A DNA stretch of 64,000 nucleotides from Afifellaceae bacterium. Its GTDB lineage: Bacteria > Pseudomonadota > Alphaproteobacteria > Rhizobiales > Afifellaceae. Below the pieces are notes generated by a model. It ran no database searches, was not told the origin of the DNA, and saw only the letters and a list, made by a program, of their open reading frames with translations. Below are positions 52,726 through 61,921 of the stretch, piece after piece. The first letter of the stretch is position 1; each line of letters opens with the position of its first letter. Both the position numbers and the translations under genes were made by a program. The stretch is from the NCBI GenBank assembly GCA_028284625.1, contig JANQRH010000017.1:41277-105276 (forward strand), given 5' to 3'.

Positions 52726-52766
52726 AGCAGCATCCTTGCTGGCCAAGGCGGAAACTGGGCGCCCCG

Positions 52767-53507
52767 CTACCCTCGCCCGACAAACGGCATCTGATTGGCC
52801 ATGATCGTGACGAAGAGCACGTTGGTGTCGAGCGGCAGCGAATCCATGTGGAGCACTGTGTCGGCCACATGCTGCACATCCATCAGCGGTTCCTTGGCGA
52901 TCGTCCCGTTCGCCTGCGGCACACCCTTGGCCATGCGCGCGGCAAGCTCCGTGAGCGCATTACCGATATCGATCTGACCGCAGGCGATATCGAAGGCGCG
53001 GCAATCGAGCGAGATCGATTTGGTGAGGCCGGTGACGGCGTGCTTGGTCGACGTATAAGGAGCGGAGTTGGGGCGCGGTGTCTGCGCCGAAATCGAGCCA
53101 TTGTTGATGATGCGGCCGCCGCGCGGCGTCTGCGCCTTCATCTGGCGTATGGCTTCACGCGCGCAATAGAACATGCCGCTGAGATTGACGTCCACGACGG
53201 CGCGCCATTGCTCGTTGGTCAGATCCTCAATCGGCACAGCCGGCGTGCCGATGCCGGCATTGTTGAAGAGCAGATCGAGCCGGCCGAACTTGTCGATCGT
53301 CTGGCCGAACAGCGCATCGACGGCTTCGGGATCGCCCACGTCGGTCGGCACGACGAGAACCGCGTCACCGGCATCAGCGGCCGTTTCTTCAAGCGCGTCG
53401 CGCCGTCGTCCGGCGAGCGCAACGCTGTAACCCGCCTTGAGCAGCGTTCTCGTTACGGCACGGCCGACGCCGCTCCCCGCCCCCGTCACAATTGCAACTT
53501 TACCCAT
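52767..53507 (-). CDS. SDR family NAD(P)-dependent oxidoreductase
   Basis: A 246-residue classical short-chain dehydrogenase. The Rossmann motif is [12 protein letters not shown], the structural NNAG occurs in LLFNNAGIG, and the catalytic Ser...Tyr...Lys is in NNGSISAQ...PYTSTKHAV. Arg after the first strand (AGRRRDA) suggests NADP(H). Relatives act on sugars or 3-oxoacyl compounds. It lies upstream of the YARHG and L-rhamnose isomerase genes in the opposite transcriptional order, on the same strand. Confidence 0.92.
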   Translation of the reverse strand: MGKVAIVTGAGSGVGRAVTRTLLKAGYSVALAGRRRDALEETAADAGDAVLVVPTDVGDPEAVDALFGQTIDKFGRLDLLFNNAGIGTPAVPIEDLTNEQWRAVVDVNLSGMFYCAREAIRQMKAQTPRGGRIINNGSISAQTPRPNSAPYTSTKHAVTGLTKSISLDCRAFDIACGQIDIGNALTELAARMAKGVPQANGTIAKEPLMDVQHVADTVLHMDSLPLDTNVLFVTIMANQMPFVGRG

Positions 53508-53530
53508 CGCCCGCTCTCCTTCGTTACGCC

Positions 53531-53824
53531 TCAGCAGCCCTTGCGCCGCTCCCAGCCACGGATCAGTTCGACCTGCTCTTGTTCCCAGCGATCAAGCTCA
53601 CCGTAAGGAGGAAAGCACGCATCCTTGAAGACCGCGCGGGCCCGCGCCGTCTTAAAGCAATAGCCCTTCTGCGCGTAAAACAGATTGCGCTCATACCAAA
53701 GCTCATCGCAGCTCATGTCGCGATAGCTCTGCGCATTGGATGCGCCGGCCGTCGTAAGCAAGGCGATGGCCGAAAAAGCTGCCACCACGACTCGACGCGT
53801 CGATGTCTTCGGCTTCGTGGTCAT
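53531..53824 (-). CDS. YARHG domain small exported protein
   Basis: A protein of 97 residues from the ATG at 53824. A signal peptide ([24 protein letters not shown]) is followed by the YARHG core [26 protein letters not shown] and CFPPYGEL, with four cysteines likely to pair in the periplasm. The domain usually reads Y.R.G, here YAQKG. Function is unknown; YARHG proteins bind extracellular or cell-wall targets. It is 26 bases downstream of rhaI on the same strand. Confidence 0.85.
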   Translation of the reverse strand: MTTKPKTSTRRVVVAAFSAIALLTTAGASNAQSYRDMSCDELWYERNLFYAQKGYCFKTARARAVFKDACFPPYGELDRWEQEQVELIRGWERRKGC

Positions 53825-53850
53825 CTCGTTTACCTTTCCAAAAACCCGCG

Positions 53851-55146
53851 TCACACGATGCCGCCGCCGCTACCAACGACCTTCGGCCGCGCATCGCCGA
53901 CCTTCCGGCGATATCCGAAGGCACGATAGACCGCGACCGGGTCCATTGCGGCGTCTTTCTCATAGCGCGCCATCGCCAGGATCGGCTCCACATTGGTGCG
54001 GAAGGCTTTCTTCAACGTCTCGCTCGCCATCAGCGCGTCGTTGGCGTCCTGATGGCTGGTAAGTGCCGATCGATCGACCAGATGCGCCTGCACATAGGCG
54101 CGCTCGATCTCCATGGCCGAGACCATCAGGCTTTCGATCGGATCGGTCACGTTGTGCGACTGGTCGATCATGTGCGCCGGATTGAAGCCTGGAGCCTCGG
54201 AAAGCTCCGCGTCCACAAGCTCGTTGAACACCAAAAAGAGCTGATACGGATTGATGGCGCCGGAATCGAGATCGTCGTCGCCATATTTGGAATCGTTGAA
54301 ATGGAACCCGCCCAGCTTCTGAAATTGAATGAGCCGAGCGACGATCATCTCGATATTGGTGTTGGGAGCGTGGTGCCCGAGATCGACGAGGCAGAACGCG
54401 CGGTCTCCGAGCGCGCTGGCGATCAGATAATTGGTGCCCCAATCCTGCACGATCGTGGAATAGAAGGCCGGCTCATAAAGCTTGTGCTCGGTGAACAGAC
54501 GCCAGTCGCTCGGCAACACCGCGTAGATCTTCTTGGCGGAGTCCAGATAGCGCTCAAAGGCCCGCGTCAGATGGCTCTGCCCGGGGAAATTCGAGCCATC
54601 GGCGATCCAGATCGTCAGCGCCTTTGAGCCGAGCTGCTGGCCGATCTCAATGCACTCCACATTGTGCTCAATCGCCTGGCGCCGCACCGCGTCGTCGGTG
54701 TGCGACAATGAGCCGAACTTGTAGGAGAGCGCCTGCCCGGGCGCATCCTGGAACGTGTTGGAATTCATCGCGTCAAAGCCGAGGCCGCGCGCTGTGGCGT
54801 AGGACTTAAGCTCCGCCGGATCGTCGTGCTTGTCCCAGGGGATGTGCAACGACACCCGCGGCGTCGCGCCCGTGAGCTGGTGGATGACAGCACAATCGTC
54901 GAGCTTGTCGAGGATGTTCCGCGGCTCGCCCGGCATCGGAAAGCGCGCAAACCGCGTGCCGCCCGTGCCGACGCCCCAGGATGGCACCGCCACCTCAAAG
55001 GCGGACGCCTTCGCCTTCAGCGCATCGATCTCAACGCCGCGCCGCTGCAGCGTCTCGCCCAAAGCCGCGTAGTCAGCCTGCAGCGCGGCAAGCCCGGCTT
55101 CGTTCAACTGCCCGATCAGGTTCTGGTCGATTCCCGGCCGTGGCAT
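53851..55146 (-). CDS. rhaI: L-rhamnose isomerase (Pseudomonas-type catabolic isomerase)
   Basis: A 431-residue TIM-barrel metal isomerase matching the L-rhamnose isomerase group of Pseudomonas stutzeri type (about 430 residues): VSLHIPWDKHDDP, ADGSNFPGQSHL, VDLGHHAPNTNIE and GFHFNDSKYGDDDL hold the metal-binding and substrate residues. It converts L-rhamnose to L-rhamnulose. Kinase, aldolase and transporter genes of the pathway are not in the window, so either the pathway is elsewhere or the true substrate is another aldose. It is divergent from the aldo/keto reductase gene. Confidence 0.9.
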   Translation of the reverse strand: MPRPGIDQNLIGQLNEAGLAALQADYAALGETLQRRGVEIDALKAKASAFEVAVPSWGVGTGGTRFARFPMPGEPRNILDKLDDCAVIHQLTGATPRVSLHIPWDKHDDPAELKSYATARGLGFDAMNSNTFQDAPGQALSYKFGSLSHTDDAVRRQAIEHNVECIEIGQQLGSKALTIWIADGSNFPGQSHLTRAFERYLDSAKKIYAVLPSDWRLFTEHKLYEPAFYSTIVQDWGTNYLIASALGDRAFCLVDLGHHAPNTNIEMIVARLIQFQKLGGFHFNDSKYGDDDLDSGAINPYQLFLVFNELVDAELSEAPGFNPAHMIDQSHNVTDPIESLMVSAMEIERAYVQAHLVDRSALTSHQDANDALMASETLKKAFRTNVEPILAMARYEKDAAMDPVAVYRAFGYRRKVGDARPKVVGSGGGIV

Positions 55147-55348
55147 CCGCTCCCCCCTTTGGCTTTGAGCATGTGCTTATGGCGTCCGGCCGGCCGACGG
55201 AAGGGGAAAGTCGCAAGCCGCGGACGATTACCGCATTCGGCTTTCTCTTGGCCGGCGGCAAGGCACGCGCCAAGCCTTCCGTTTCCGGCCGTGGCCCGCT
55301 AATCAATGCGGGCCATCTCGTCCCACCCGGCACCATCGGAGACATTGC

Positions 55349-56380
55349 ATGAGCTACGTTGCCGCGCCTGCGCGCTACGACACAATGACCTACAACCGCA
55401 CGGGGCGCAGCGGGCTGAAGCTCCCGGCGATCTCGTTGGGGCTCTGGTACAGCTTCGGCGAAGGCACGCCCTTCGCGCTCAGCCAGGAGCTGCTTCGCAC
55501 AGCCTTCGATCACGGCATCACGCATTTCGATCTCGGCAACAATTACGGTCCGCCGCCCGGCGCCGCCGAAGAGACACTCGGAAAGATGCTGCGCGGCGAC
55601 TTCGCCCGCCATCGCGACGAGCTGATCATCTCCACCAAAGCTGGCTATCTGATGTGGCCGGGACCGTACGGCGAATGGGGCAGCAGAAAATACCTGATCT
55701 CCAGCCTCGACCAGAGCCTGAAGCGCATGGGGCTGGACTATGTCGACATCTTCTACTCGCATCGCTTCGACCCCGACACGCCGTTGGAGGAGACGATGGG
55801 CGCGCTCGATTCCATCGTCCGCCAAGGGAAGGCGCTCTATGTCGGCATCTCATCCTACAATGCGCAGAAGACGACCGAGGCGGCGGCGATCCTGCGCCAG
55901 AAGGGTACACCCTGCCTCATCCATCAGCCGAGTTACTCTATGCTCAACCGATGGATCGAGCGCGACCGGCTGCTCGACACGCTGGACGCTGAGGGCATTG
56001 GCTGCATCGCCTTCTCACCGCTCGCCCAAGGCATGCTGTCGAGCAAATATCTGAAGGGCGTACCCGCCGACAGCCGCGCCGTGAGCGGCCCCTCCTTCAG
56101 AAAGGAGTTTCTGAAGGCCGAAACGGTCAAACGCATCCGCTCGCTGAACAACATCGCCAAGAAGCGCGGACAATCGCTTGCTCAAATGGCGATCGCCTGG
56201 GCCCTGCGCGACCCCCGCATGACATCCGCGCTGATCGGCGCCAGCCGGCCGGAGCAGATCACAGAAATCGTCCGGGCGCTGAAGAACACTGATTTCAGCG
56301 ACAAGGAGCTGAAGCAGATCGACCGCCACGCGGAGGATGTCGGCATCAATCTTTGGGCGCGCTCAAGCGCCAAGCGCTGA
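55349..56380 (+). CDS. gpr: L-glyceraldehyde 3-phosphate reductase-like aldo/keto reductase
   Basis: A 343-residue AKR14-type enzyme, strongly similar to E. coli YghZ in order and spacing of motifs: SLGLWYSFGE, THFDLGNNYGPPPG (Asp and Tyr), ISTKAGYLMWPGPYG (Lys), DIFYSHRFD (His) and IGASRPEQITE for NADPH. YghZ detoxifies L-glyceraldehyde 3-phosphate and methylglyoxal. It is divergent from rhaI, so a role in aldose metabolism is possible. The 200-base region between the two genes has no site I can support. Confidence 0.88.
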   Translation: MSYVAAPARYDTMTYNRTGRSGLKLPAISLGLWYSFGEGTPFALSQELLRTAFDHGITHFDLGNNYGPPPGAAEETLGKMLRGDFARHRDELIISTKAGYLMWPGPYGEWGSRKYLISSLDQSLKRMGLDYVDIFYSHRFDPDTPLEETMGALDSIVRQGKALYVGISSYNAQKTTEAAAILRQKGTPCLIHQPSYSMLNRWIERDRLLDTLDAEGIGCIAFSPLAQGMLSSKYLKGVPADSRAVSGPSFRKEFLKAETVKRIRSLNNIAKKRGQSLAQMAIAWALRDPRMTSALIGASRPEQITEIVRALKNTDFSDKELKQIDRHAEDVGINLWARSSAKR

Positions 56381-56428
56381 GACGTCGTTCAGAGGAGCAA
56401 AGGGTGAAGCAGGAGGCGCGATAGCGCT

Positions 56429-57826
56429 CTATTGCGAGGCGACGGCGTCCTCGCGACCCATCAGCACGTCGATGATGCGCATCTGCTTTTCGCGCTCATC
56501 CTGATCGACGGTCACATTGAGATACTTCTTGTGGCCGGTCAGCACTGCGTAGTTGGACAGCGAGCAATCGCCGCGGTTCTTGCGGACCTTCTCGATGATC
56601 GCGTTGATCCCCTTATCCGCTAGGTCCTCAGCCAGCTGCTTGGAGGTCGTGCTGACGGGGATCGTGTCGGTCAGAAGCACGAGCGCGCGCGGGCCGGCGA
56701 GCGGGCCGGCGGGATTTTCCGGGCGGACGATATCCATGTCCTTCGGCACCGTCTCCATGGAGACATGACCCAGCTTGCGCTTCGATTGGCCGGTGTTGTT
56801 GTGCAGCGCGACGATCGGTTGCTCCGGGTCGATCAGCTCGGCGAAGATTCCCGTGAACCGCGGCGAGGCGTTCTTGCCGACTTTCCGGCAGCCGATTCCG
56901 TCGGCTGAGAAGTTGCGGTTCGGGTCGATGCCACTGAGGTTGCGCTCGCCGTTTGTCTCCACGGTGATCAACGTGCCGCCGTAGCGCGTCAGGCCTTCCA
57001 CCGCATTGTCGAAGGACAGGTCTTCGTCGTCATGCATGACGGCCCAAAGTGGCCCCGGCTGCTTGCCCTTCACCGTCTGGACGATCCACGAGCGCTTGCG
57101 CTCCCGGAACGTCTCTTCCTCGATGCACAGCCCGTCTGCGGAGAGCGCTTCTGCGTTGCGCTTGAAATCGCCGTCCTTGTCGGTGACGTCACCGACCGTC
57201 AGGCACGCACCGGCCGCCTGTAACTCCGCCGTCTCTGCCTCAGGCTCCTCTGTCGCGGTCGCCGACGTTAGGAGTGGACCGCCAACGCCTTCCGTGGACA
57301 CGGCGACAAGCGCGACCTCCTCCTCTTCGGCAAAGGCCGCCGCGCCGGCGACAAGGTCCAGCGGCTGCCCGATCAGGTCGGAGCTGCCGGTCGCCTCCGA
57401 GATGATAACCGGCCGCGGCCGTGGCAGCCGCGCGATCTCCGATTCATCCAGCACCGCTTCCTGTGCGACCGCCGGCGTGGCCGGCTCAGTCGCCGCGACC
57501 GCCTGCTGCTGCGTGTCTTCGACGGGGCTGTAGGAAAGCGGCTCGACGGTGCTGTCGTTCTCTGCCGATCGGCGCGCGAGGGCGCGACGGGTCAGCGGCA
57601 CGGCCAGCTCGACGCGATTGCTGAGCACAAGATCGAACGTCGCCTCGATCCGCTCCTGAATCGACGGCGATTGCGCCTGCGCGGAGGCACCAAGGATCAA
57701 CCCGCTGGACAGAACGCCGGCCGCCAATGCGCGACCACATGGGCGAAGCAAGGCCACAGCCTCGGCGCGCCGAACTCGCGAAGCCCGGATCGGATCCAGG
57801 TCGGTTTGCGCCATTTGCAAACGCAT
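56429..57826 (-). CDS. Exported protein with M14-like carboxypeptidase domain
   Basis: A protein of 465 residues from the ATG at 57826 (a second Met follows at codon 5). A signal or anchor lies near residues 30-50 (LAAGVLSSGLILGASAQAQS). Residues 90-210 are acidic, Pro/Ala-rich and low complexity. Residues 240-460 show an M14-like metallopeptidase pattern: HDDE (H265, E268), GERN (R296), DPNRNF (N303, R304) and LHNNTG (H342), in the spacing of zinc and carboxylate-binding residues of carboxypeptidases. The catalytic Glu near the C-terminus is not certain. Possible role: trimming cell-wall peptides. Confidence 0.75.
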   Translation of the reverse strand: MRLQMAQTDLDPIRASRVRRAEAVALLRPCGRALAAGVLSSGLILGASAQAQSPSIQERIEATFDLVLSNRVELAVPLTRRALARRSAENDSTVEPLSYSPVEDTQQQAVAATEPATPAVAQEAVLDESEIARLPRPRPVIISEATGSSDLIGQPLDLVAGAAAFAEEEEVALVAVSTEGVGGPLLTSATATEEPEAETAELQAAGACLTVGDVTDKDGDFKRNAEALSADGLCIEEETFRERKRSWIVQTVKGKQPGPLWAVMHDDEDLSFDNAVEGLTRYGGTLITVETNGERNLSGIDPNRNFSADGIGCRKVGKNASPRFTGIFAELIDPEQPIVALHNNTGQSKRKLGHVSMETVPKDMDIVRPENPAGPLAGPRALVLLTDTIPVSTTSKQLAEDLADKGINAIIEKVRKNRGDCSLSNYAVLTGHKKYLNVTVDQDEREKQMRIIDVLMGREDAVASQ

Positions 57827-57933
57827 ACTTATTTCGCCCACCCAACAATCGGCTTGTGCCCCGCCGCTCGGCTCACAATTTAGAGAAAATGAGGCCTTTA
57901 TGTGAAGCCCAGGCCGCAATTTTCCGGCGCAGA

Positions 57934-58449
57934 TCAGGCGCGCTCTGAAGTCGCAAGAGCTTGACGATGATGCGCGGCCGACTCTTCGGAGAAGCAGCAG
58001 AACACGATCTCATCGAAGGCATCGCTATGTCGCCCGACCATGTCGGTAACCGTGGCGACAGCGATCCGCGCCGCGTCCTCCGGCGGAAAGCCATAGACCC
58101 CGGTGGAGATGGCGGGAAAAGCAACGCGCCGCAGCCAATGCGTGCGTGCAAGCTCAAGCGAAGCCTTATAGGCCGCCGCCAACAGCGCCCGTTCCTCGGA
58201 ATCCCCGCCCCGCCAGACCGGGCCGACGGTGTGGATAACGTGCTTTGCCGGCAACCGGTAACCACCCGTTATCCGGGCTTCGCCGGTGGGGCAGCCGCCG
58301 AGCGTCAGGCATTCCTCAAGGAGTTCCGGGCCGGCTGTACGGTGGATGGCGCCGTCTACGCCGCCACCGCCAGCGAGCCGCTCGTTGGCGGCGTTAACGA
58401 TAGCATCAACTGAAAGCGTGGTGATGTCGGCGACGACGACCTTAAGCAT
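57934..58449 (-). CDS. Macro domain protein (O-acetyl-ADP-ribose deacetylase type)
   Basis: A 171-residue MacroD/YmdB-like protein: VDAIVNAANERLAGGGGVDGAIHRTAGPEL (residues 14-43) supplies the NAAN and GGGVDGAIH ADP-ribose-binding and catalytic stretches, with CPTGEARITGGYRLPAKHVIHTVGP and the phosphate loop ISTGVYGFP. It hydrolyses O-acetyl-ADP-ribose and can remove ADP-ribose from acidic residues. It lies between the M14-like and bdhA genes on the same strand. Confidence 0.95.
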   Translation of the reverse strand: MLKVVVADITTLSVDAIVNAANERLAGGGGVDGAIHRTAGPELLEECLTLGGCPTGEARITGGYRLPAKHVIHTVGPVWRGGDSEERALLAAAYKASLELARTHWLRRVAFPAISTGVYGFPPEDAARIAVATVTDMVGRHSDAFDEIVFCCFSEESAAHHRQALATSERA

Positions 58450-58497
58450 GGGCGAAAGAATACCCCATGCGCCGACATTTGCGACAAGTGCGGAGCG

Positions 58498-59280
58498 CTA
58501 AAGCGCCGTCCAGCCGCCGTCGACGGAAATGGTCGTGCCGGTGATTTGTGCTGCGGCATCCGAACACAGAAAGACGGTCGTCCCGCCGATATCGGAGACC
58601 TGCGCGAACTCGCGCGTCGGCTGGCGCTGCAGCATGACCTCCTTAACCACGCGCTCGCGCGGCAGGCCATGCACCTTCATCTGGTCGGCGATCTGGTTCT
58701 CAACCAGCGGCGTCAGCACATAGCCCGGACAGATGGCGTTGCAGGTGATGCCCTCCTCTGCCAGCTCAAGCGCCACCGTCTTGGTCAGGCCGACGACACC
58801 GTGCTTGGCGGAGATATAGGCCGATTTGAAGGGCGACGCGGTCAGGCCATGCGCCGAGGCAATATTGACGATCCGCCCCCACCCGGCTTCGCGCATGGCG
58901 GGAATGGCTGCCGCTGAGGTGTGAAAGGCGGAGGAGAGATTGATCGCGATGATCGCGTCCCACTTCTCCTGCGGGAACTCCTCAACGCGCGCGACATGCT
59001 GGATGCCCGCATTGTTGACGAGAATGCTAACCGGCCCGAGCGCCTCCGCTGCGTCCGTCACGAGACGGCGGCAGGCGGTCGGGTCGGACATGTCGGCTGA
59101 GATGTATTTCGCCTTGACGCCGTGCTCGTTTGCGATGCGTTCCGCCAGCGCGTGATCGTCGGCGCTGTCGGTGAACGAGTTGAGCGCGACGTTGCAGCCC
59201 TCTTTCGCCAGGGCCTCGGCAACGCCAAGCCCGATGCCGGAATTGGAGCCCGTGATGACAGCGGATTTTCCCTTAAGCAT
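58498..59280 (-). CDS. bdhA: 3-hydroxybutyrate dehydrogenase
   Basis: A protein of 260 residues from the ATG at 59280 (GAGG nine bases upstream; another ATG is two codons earlier). SDR fold: VITGSNSGIGLGVA at the start, NNAGIQHVA, catalytic Ser...Tyr...Lys in IASAHGLTAS...SAYISAKHG, and the substrate-loop block GYVLTPLVENQI...VVKEVMLQRQPT that marks D-3-hydroxybutyrate dehydrogenases. It links polyhydroxybutyrate and ketone-body turnover to acetoacetate. It begins 19 bases after the RelE-like toxin gene on the same strand. Confidence 0.92.
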   Translation of the reverse strand: MLKGKSAVITGSNSGIGLGVAEALAKEGCNVALNSFTDSADDHALAERIANEHGVKAKYISADMSDPTACRRLVTDAAEALGPVSILVNNAGIQHVARVEEFPQEKWDAIIAINLSSAFHTSAAAIPAMREAGWGRIVNIASAHGLTASPFKSAYISAKHGVVGLTKTVALELAEEGITCNAICPGYVLTPLVENQIADQMKVHGLPRERVVKEVMLQRQPTREFAQVSDIGGTTVFLCSDAAAQITGTTISVDGGWTAL

Positions 59281-59299
59281 GGCCATTCGCCTCGTAGCG

Positions 59300-59569
59300 C
59301 TAGCGGTAGACCTCGCGACGATTGCCGACACGCAAGACGACAACCGTCACCGTCTTATCTTCTATCTTCACGACGAGCCGATAGTCCCCGATGCGGTAAC
59401 TCCACAAACCAGAAAGCGGCCCGGAAAGAGCGTGACCGTATCGGCGGGGGTCTTCATCCTTGGCAATGCGGTCGTTCAGATAATGCAGAATCCGGCGCCG
59501 ATCATTCTGTGGAAGCTTCTTCAGTTCCCGCGCCGCGGACGAAACAAACTCGACGCGCCAGACCGGCAT
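59300..59569 (-). CDS. RelE/ParE superfamily toxin
   Basis: An 89-residue toxin of the RelE fold: basic first strand VWRVEFVSSAARELKKLP, helix QNDRRRILHYLND and core strands LWSYRIGDYRLVVKI...VVVLRVGNRREVYR. R/Y residues in the last strands match RelE-type mRNA interferases. Its ATG overlaps the antitoxin stop by 1 base (TGATG), the usual coupling. Toxin is downstream of antitoxin, upstream of bdhA. Confidence 0.92.
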   Translation of the reverse strand: MPVWRVEFVSSAARELKKLPQNDRRRILHYLNDRIAKDEDPRRYGHALSGPLSGLWSYRIGDYRLVVKIEDKTVTVVVLRVGNRREVYR

Positions 59570-59787
59570 CAGGCATCCGGCTCCGTCTCAAGCTCCTTCA
59601 TGAGCCGCTCAAGAGAAACGCGCTCCTCGTTCGCCTCAAGCCTCTGACGCACCAGAGCGGCGTCCTCAACATCCTCCAAATAGGCGAGAATCGCTTCCTC
59701 GGCGTGAGACGCCGTAGAGCGACCGCTCTTCACAGCCAGGGCTTCAAGGCGCTTCTCCACCTCTGGGGGCAGGCGCAAAGCAAGCAT
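59569..59787 (-). CDS. RelB/RHH-type antitoxin
   Basis: A protein of 72 residues from the ATG at 59787, where GGAGG lies 6 bases upstream; the longer frame upstream is not conserved-looking. The N-terminal ribbon-helix-helix is MLALRLPPEVEKRLEALAVKSGRSTASHAEEAILAYLED, and the acidic C-terminus would wrap the toxin. It probably represses its own promoter in the 226-base gap before ispG. Confidence 0.9.
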   Translation of the reverse strand: MLALRLPPEVEKRLEALAVKSGRSTASHAEEAILAYLEDVEDAALVRQRLEANEERVSLERLMKELETEPDA

Positions 59788-60013
59788 CACAACCTCCAAT
59801 TCGGCCCTGTTTATCGCAAGCCGATCAGCGCGCCAATCAGCTGGATCAAACCCAATGTCATGGGCCGGCAACACGCGTACGGCACGAAGCACATGAAAAC
59901 CGTTGAAAGTCCCGGCTCTTGCCACGGATCGCCGCACCCGACGAAACAAACCGCCGCGTTGACTTCATGCGCCGTTTTCGCCACCTGTTCCCGTGATCCG
60001 AGCGAGACGATAG

Positions 60014-61285
60014 ATGACGCTGCAATGCCTGCCTGAGGCGATTTCCGCCGCCCCTGAGCCCCGCCGCACATCCGTCGGCGTGGATGTCGGCGGCGTCATG
60101 GTCGGCGGCGGCGCGCCCGTCGTCGTGCAGTCCATGACCAACACCGATACGGCGGATGTCGATGCCACGACCGCCCAGGTGGCGGCGCTGGCGCAAGCCG
60201 GCTCGGAGGTCGTGCGGATCACCGTCGACCGAGACGAAGCGGCGGCGGCCGTGCCGCATATCCGCGACCGCCTCGCCAAGATGGGCGTGACCGTGCCGAT
60301 GGTCGGCGACTTTCATTATATCGGCCACAAGCTCCTCGCTGACCACCCGGCTTGCGCGGAGGCGCTGGCCAAATACCGGATCAATCCCGGCAATGTCGGC
60401 TTCAAGGAGAAGAAGGACAAGCAGTTCGGCGCCATCATCGAAATGGCACTGAAGAACGACAAGCCCGTCAGGATCGGCGTCAATTGGGGCTCGCTCGATC
60501 AGGCTTTGTTGACCAGCCTGATGGATGTGAACGCGGAAAGCGACTCGCCGATGTCGGCGAGCGCCGTCATGCGCGAGGCCATGGTGCAATCCGCCCTCCT
60601 CTCCGCCGCACGCGCGGAAGAGATCGGCCTTGGCCGCGACCGCATCCTCCTCTCCGCCAAGGTCAGCCAGGTGCAGGACCTGATCGCCTGCTACCGCATG
60701 CTGGCGCGCCGCTGCGACTACGCTTTGCATCTCGGCCTGACCGAAGCCGGCATGGGGTCGAAGGGCATCGTCGCCTCCTCCGCAGCACTGGGCGTGCTTC
60801 TACAAGAGGGGATCGGCGACACGATCCGCATCTCGCTTACGCCGGAGCCCGGTGGTGACAGGACGCTTGAGGTGAAGGTCGCGCAAGAGATCCTTCAGAC
60901 CATGGGCTTCCGCGCTTTCGTGCCGGTCGTCGCGGCCTGCCCCGGCTGCGGGCGCACGACCTCCACGGTCTTCCAGGAGCTCGCCAAGGACATCCAGGCG
61001 CATCTCAACGAGCGCATGCCGGTGTGGCGGGAAACTTATCCCGGCGTGGAGGAACTGAAGGTCGCGGTGATGGGCTGCATCGTCAACGGCCCAGGCGAAT
61101 CCAAGCACGCCGATATCGGCATTTCGCTCCCCGGCACGGGCGAGCAGCCGGCCGCACCCGTCTTCATCGACGGCAAGAAGGCCGTGACGTTGCGCGGCCC
61201 CGGCATTGCCGACGAGTTCCGCGCCATGGTCGAGGACTACATCGAAAAGCGCTACGGCGATCGCCCCGCCGACGCCGCGGAATAG
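60014..61285 (+). CDS. ispG: 4-hydroxy-3-methylbut-2-enyl diphosphate synthase (flavodoxin)
   Basis: A 423-residue [4Fe-4S] enzyme of the MEP isoprenoid pathway converting MEcPP to HMBPP. The N-terminal TIM barrel begins [21 protein letters not shown]; the C-terminal cluster-binding part has [14 protein letters not shown] (two Cys) and [15 protein letters not shown] (third Cys and the Glu ligand). All are intact and length is normal for the bacterial form. It is transcribed away from the RelBE pair. Confidence 0.97.
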   Translation: MTLQCLPEAISAAPEPRRTSVGVDVGGVMVGGGAPVVVQSMTNTDTADVDATTAQVAALAQAGSEVVRITVDRDEAAAAVPHIRDRLAKMGVTVPMVGDFHYIGHKLLADHPACAEALAKYRINPGNVGFKEKKDKQFGAIIEMALKNDKPVRIGVNWGSLDQALLTSLMDVNAESDSPMSASAVMREAMVQSALLSAARAEEIGLGRDRILLSAKVSQVQDLIACYRMLARRCDYALHLGLTEAGMGSKGIVASSAALGVLLQEGIGDTIRISLTPEPGGDRTLEVKVAQEILQTMGFRAFVPVVAACPGCGRTTSTVFQELAKDIQAHLNERMPVWRETYPGVEELKVAVMGCIVNGPGESKHADIGISLPGTGEQPAAPVFIDGKKAVTLRGPGIADEFRAMVEDYIEKRYGDRPADAAE

Positions 61286-61309
61286 CATCGGCCCGCGCGC
61301 TCAGGCGGC

Positions 61310-61906
61310 ATGCAAGAACCGGCCACCCTCGCTGCGCGCTACCTCGACATCATCGAAGCCGACATCGTGCCGAAGACGCGCGCCGGCGTCGCTGCCGGCA
61401 ACAAGCTCTTCGGCGCCGCCATTCTCAAGAAATCCGACCTGTCATTGGTCATCGCGGACTCCAACCAGGAGACAGCCAATCCGCTGTTTCACGGCGAGAT
61501 CGCGACGCTCAACGCGTTCTACCGATTGCCCGCCGACGCCCGGCCGGATGCGAAGGACTGCCTGTTCCTCTCTACACACGAGCCTTGCCCGTTATGTCTT
61601 TCGGCGATCACCTGGGCGGGCTTCGACAACTTCACCTATCTCTTCGGCTACGACGACACACGCGACGCTTTCGCCATCCCGCATGATCTGAAGATTCTTG
61701 AAGAAGTCTTCGGCGTCTCCGATGGCGGATACCGGCGGACGAACGCATTCTGGAAAGCACACGCCATCGCCGATCTCGTGGCGGACGCACCGGAGCCTGA
61801 GCACAGCCAGCTCAAGGAACGGATTGAGATGCTCGCCAAAACCTACGCAGAGCTATCCGCCGCCTATCAGGACAACAAAGGCGCCGCCGGCATTCCGTTG
61901 GCCTAG
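61310..61906 (+). CDS. Cytidine/nucleoside deaminase family protein
   Basis: A 198-residue zinc deaminase: HGE (in NPLFHGEIATLNAFYRLP) gives the zinc His and catalytic Glu, and EPCPLCLSAITWAG gives the PCxxC cysteines. The N-terminal part differs from TadA and guanine deaminase, so the substrate is uncertain (nucleoside or related base). It follows ispG by 24 bases on the same strand. Confidence 0.88.
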   Translation: MQEPATLAARYLDIIEADIVPKTRAGVAAGNKLFGAAILKKSDLSLVIADSNQETANPLFHGEIATLNAFYRLPADARPDAKDCLFLSTHEPCPLCLSAITWAGFDNFTYLFGYDDTRDAFAIPHDLKILEEVFGVSDGGYRRTNAFWKAHAIADLVADAPEPEHSQLKERIEMLAKTYAELSAAYQDNKGAAGIPLA

Positions 61907-61921
61907 CTGAGACATTCGTCT

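Noticed and set aside
55147..55348. Inverted GGCCG...ACGGAAGG elements between rhaI and gpr
   Set aside because: The arms match imperfectly and GC-rich pairing is expected by chance; not enough to call an operator.
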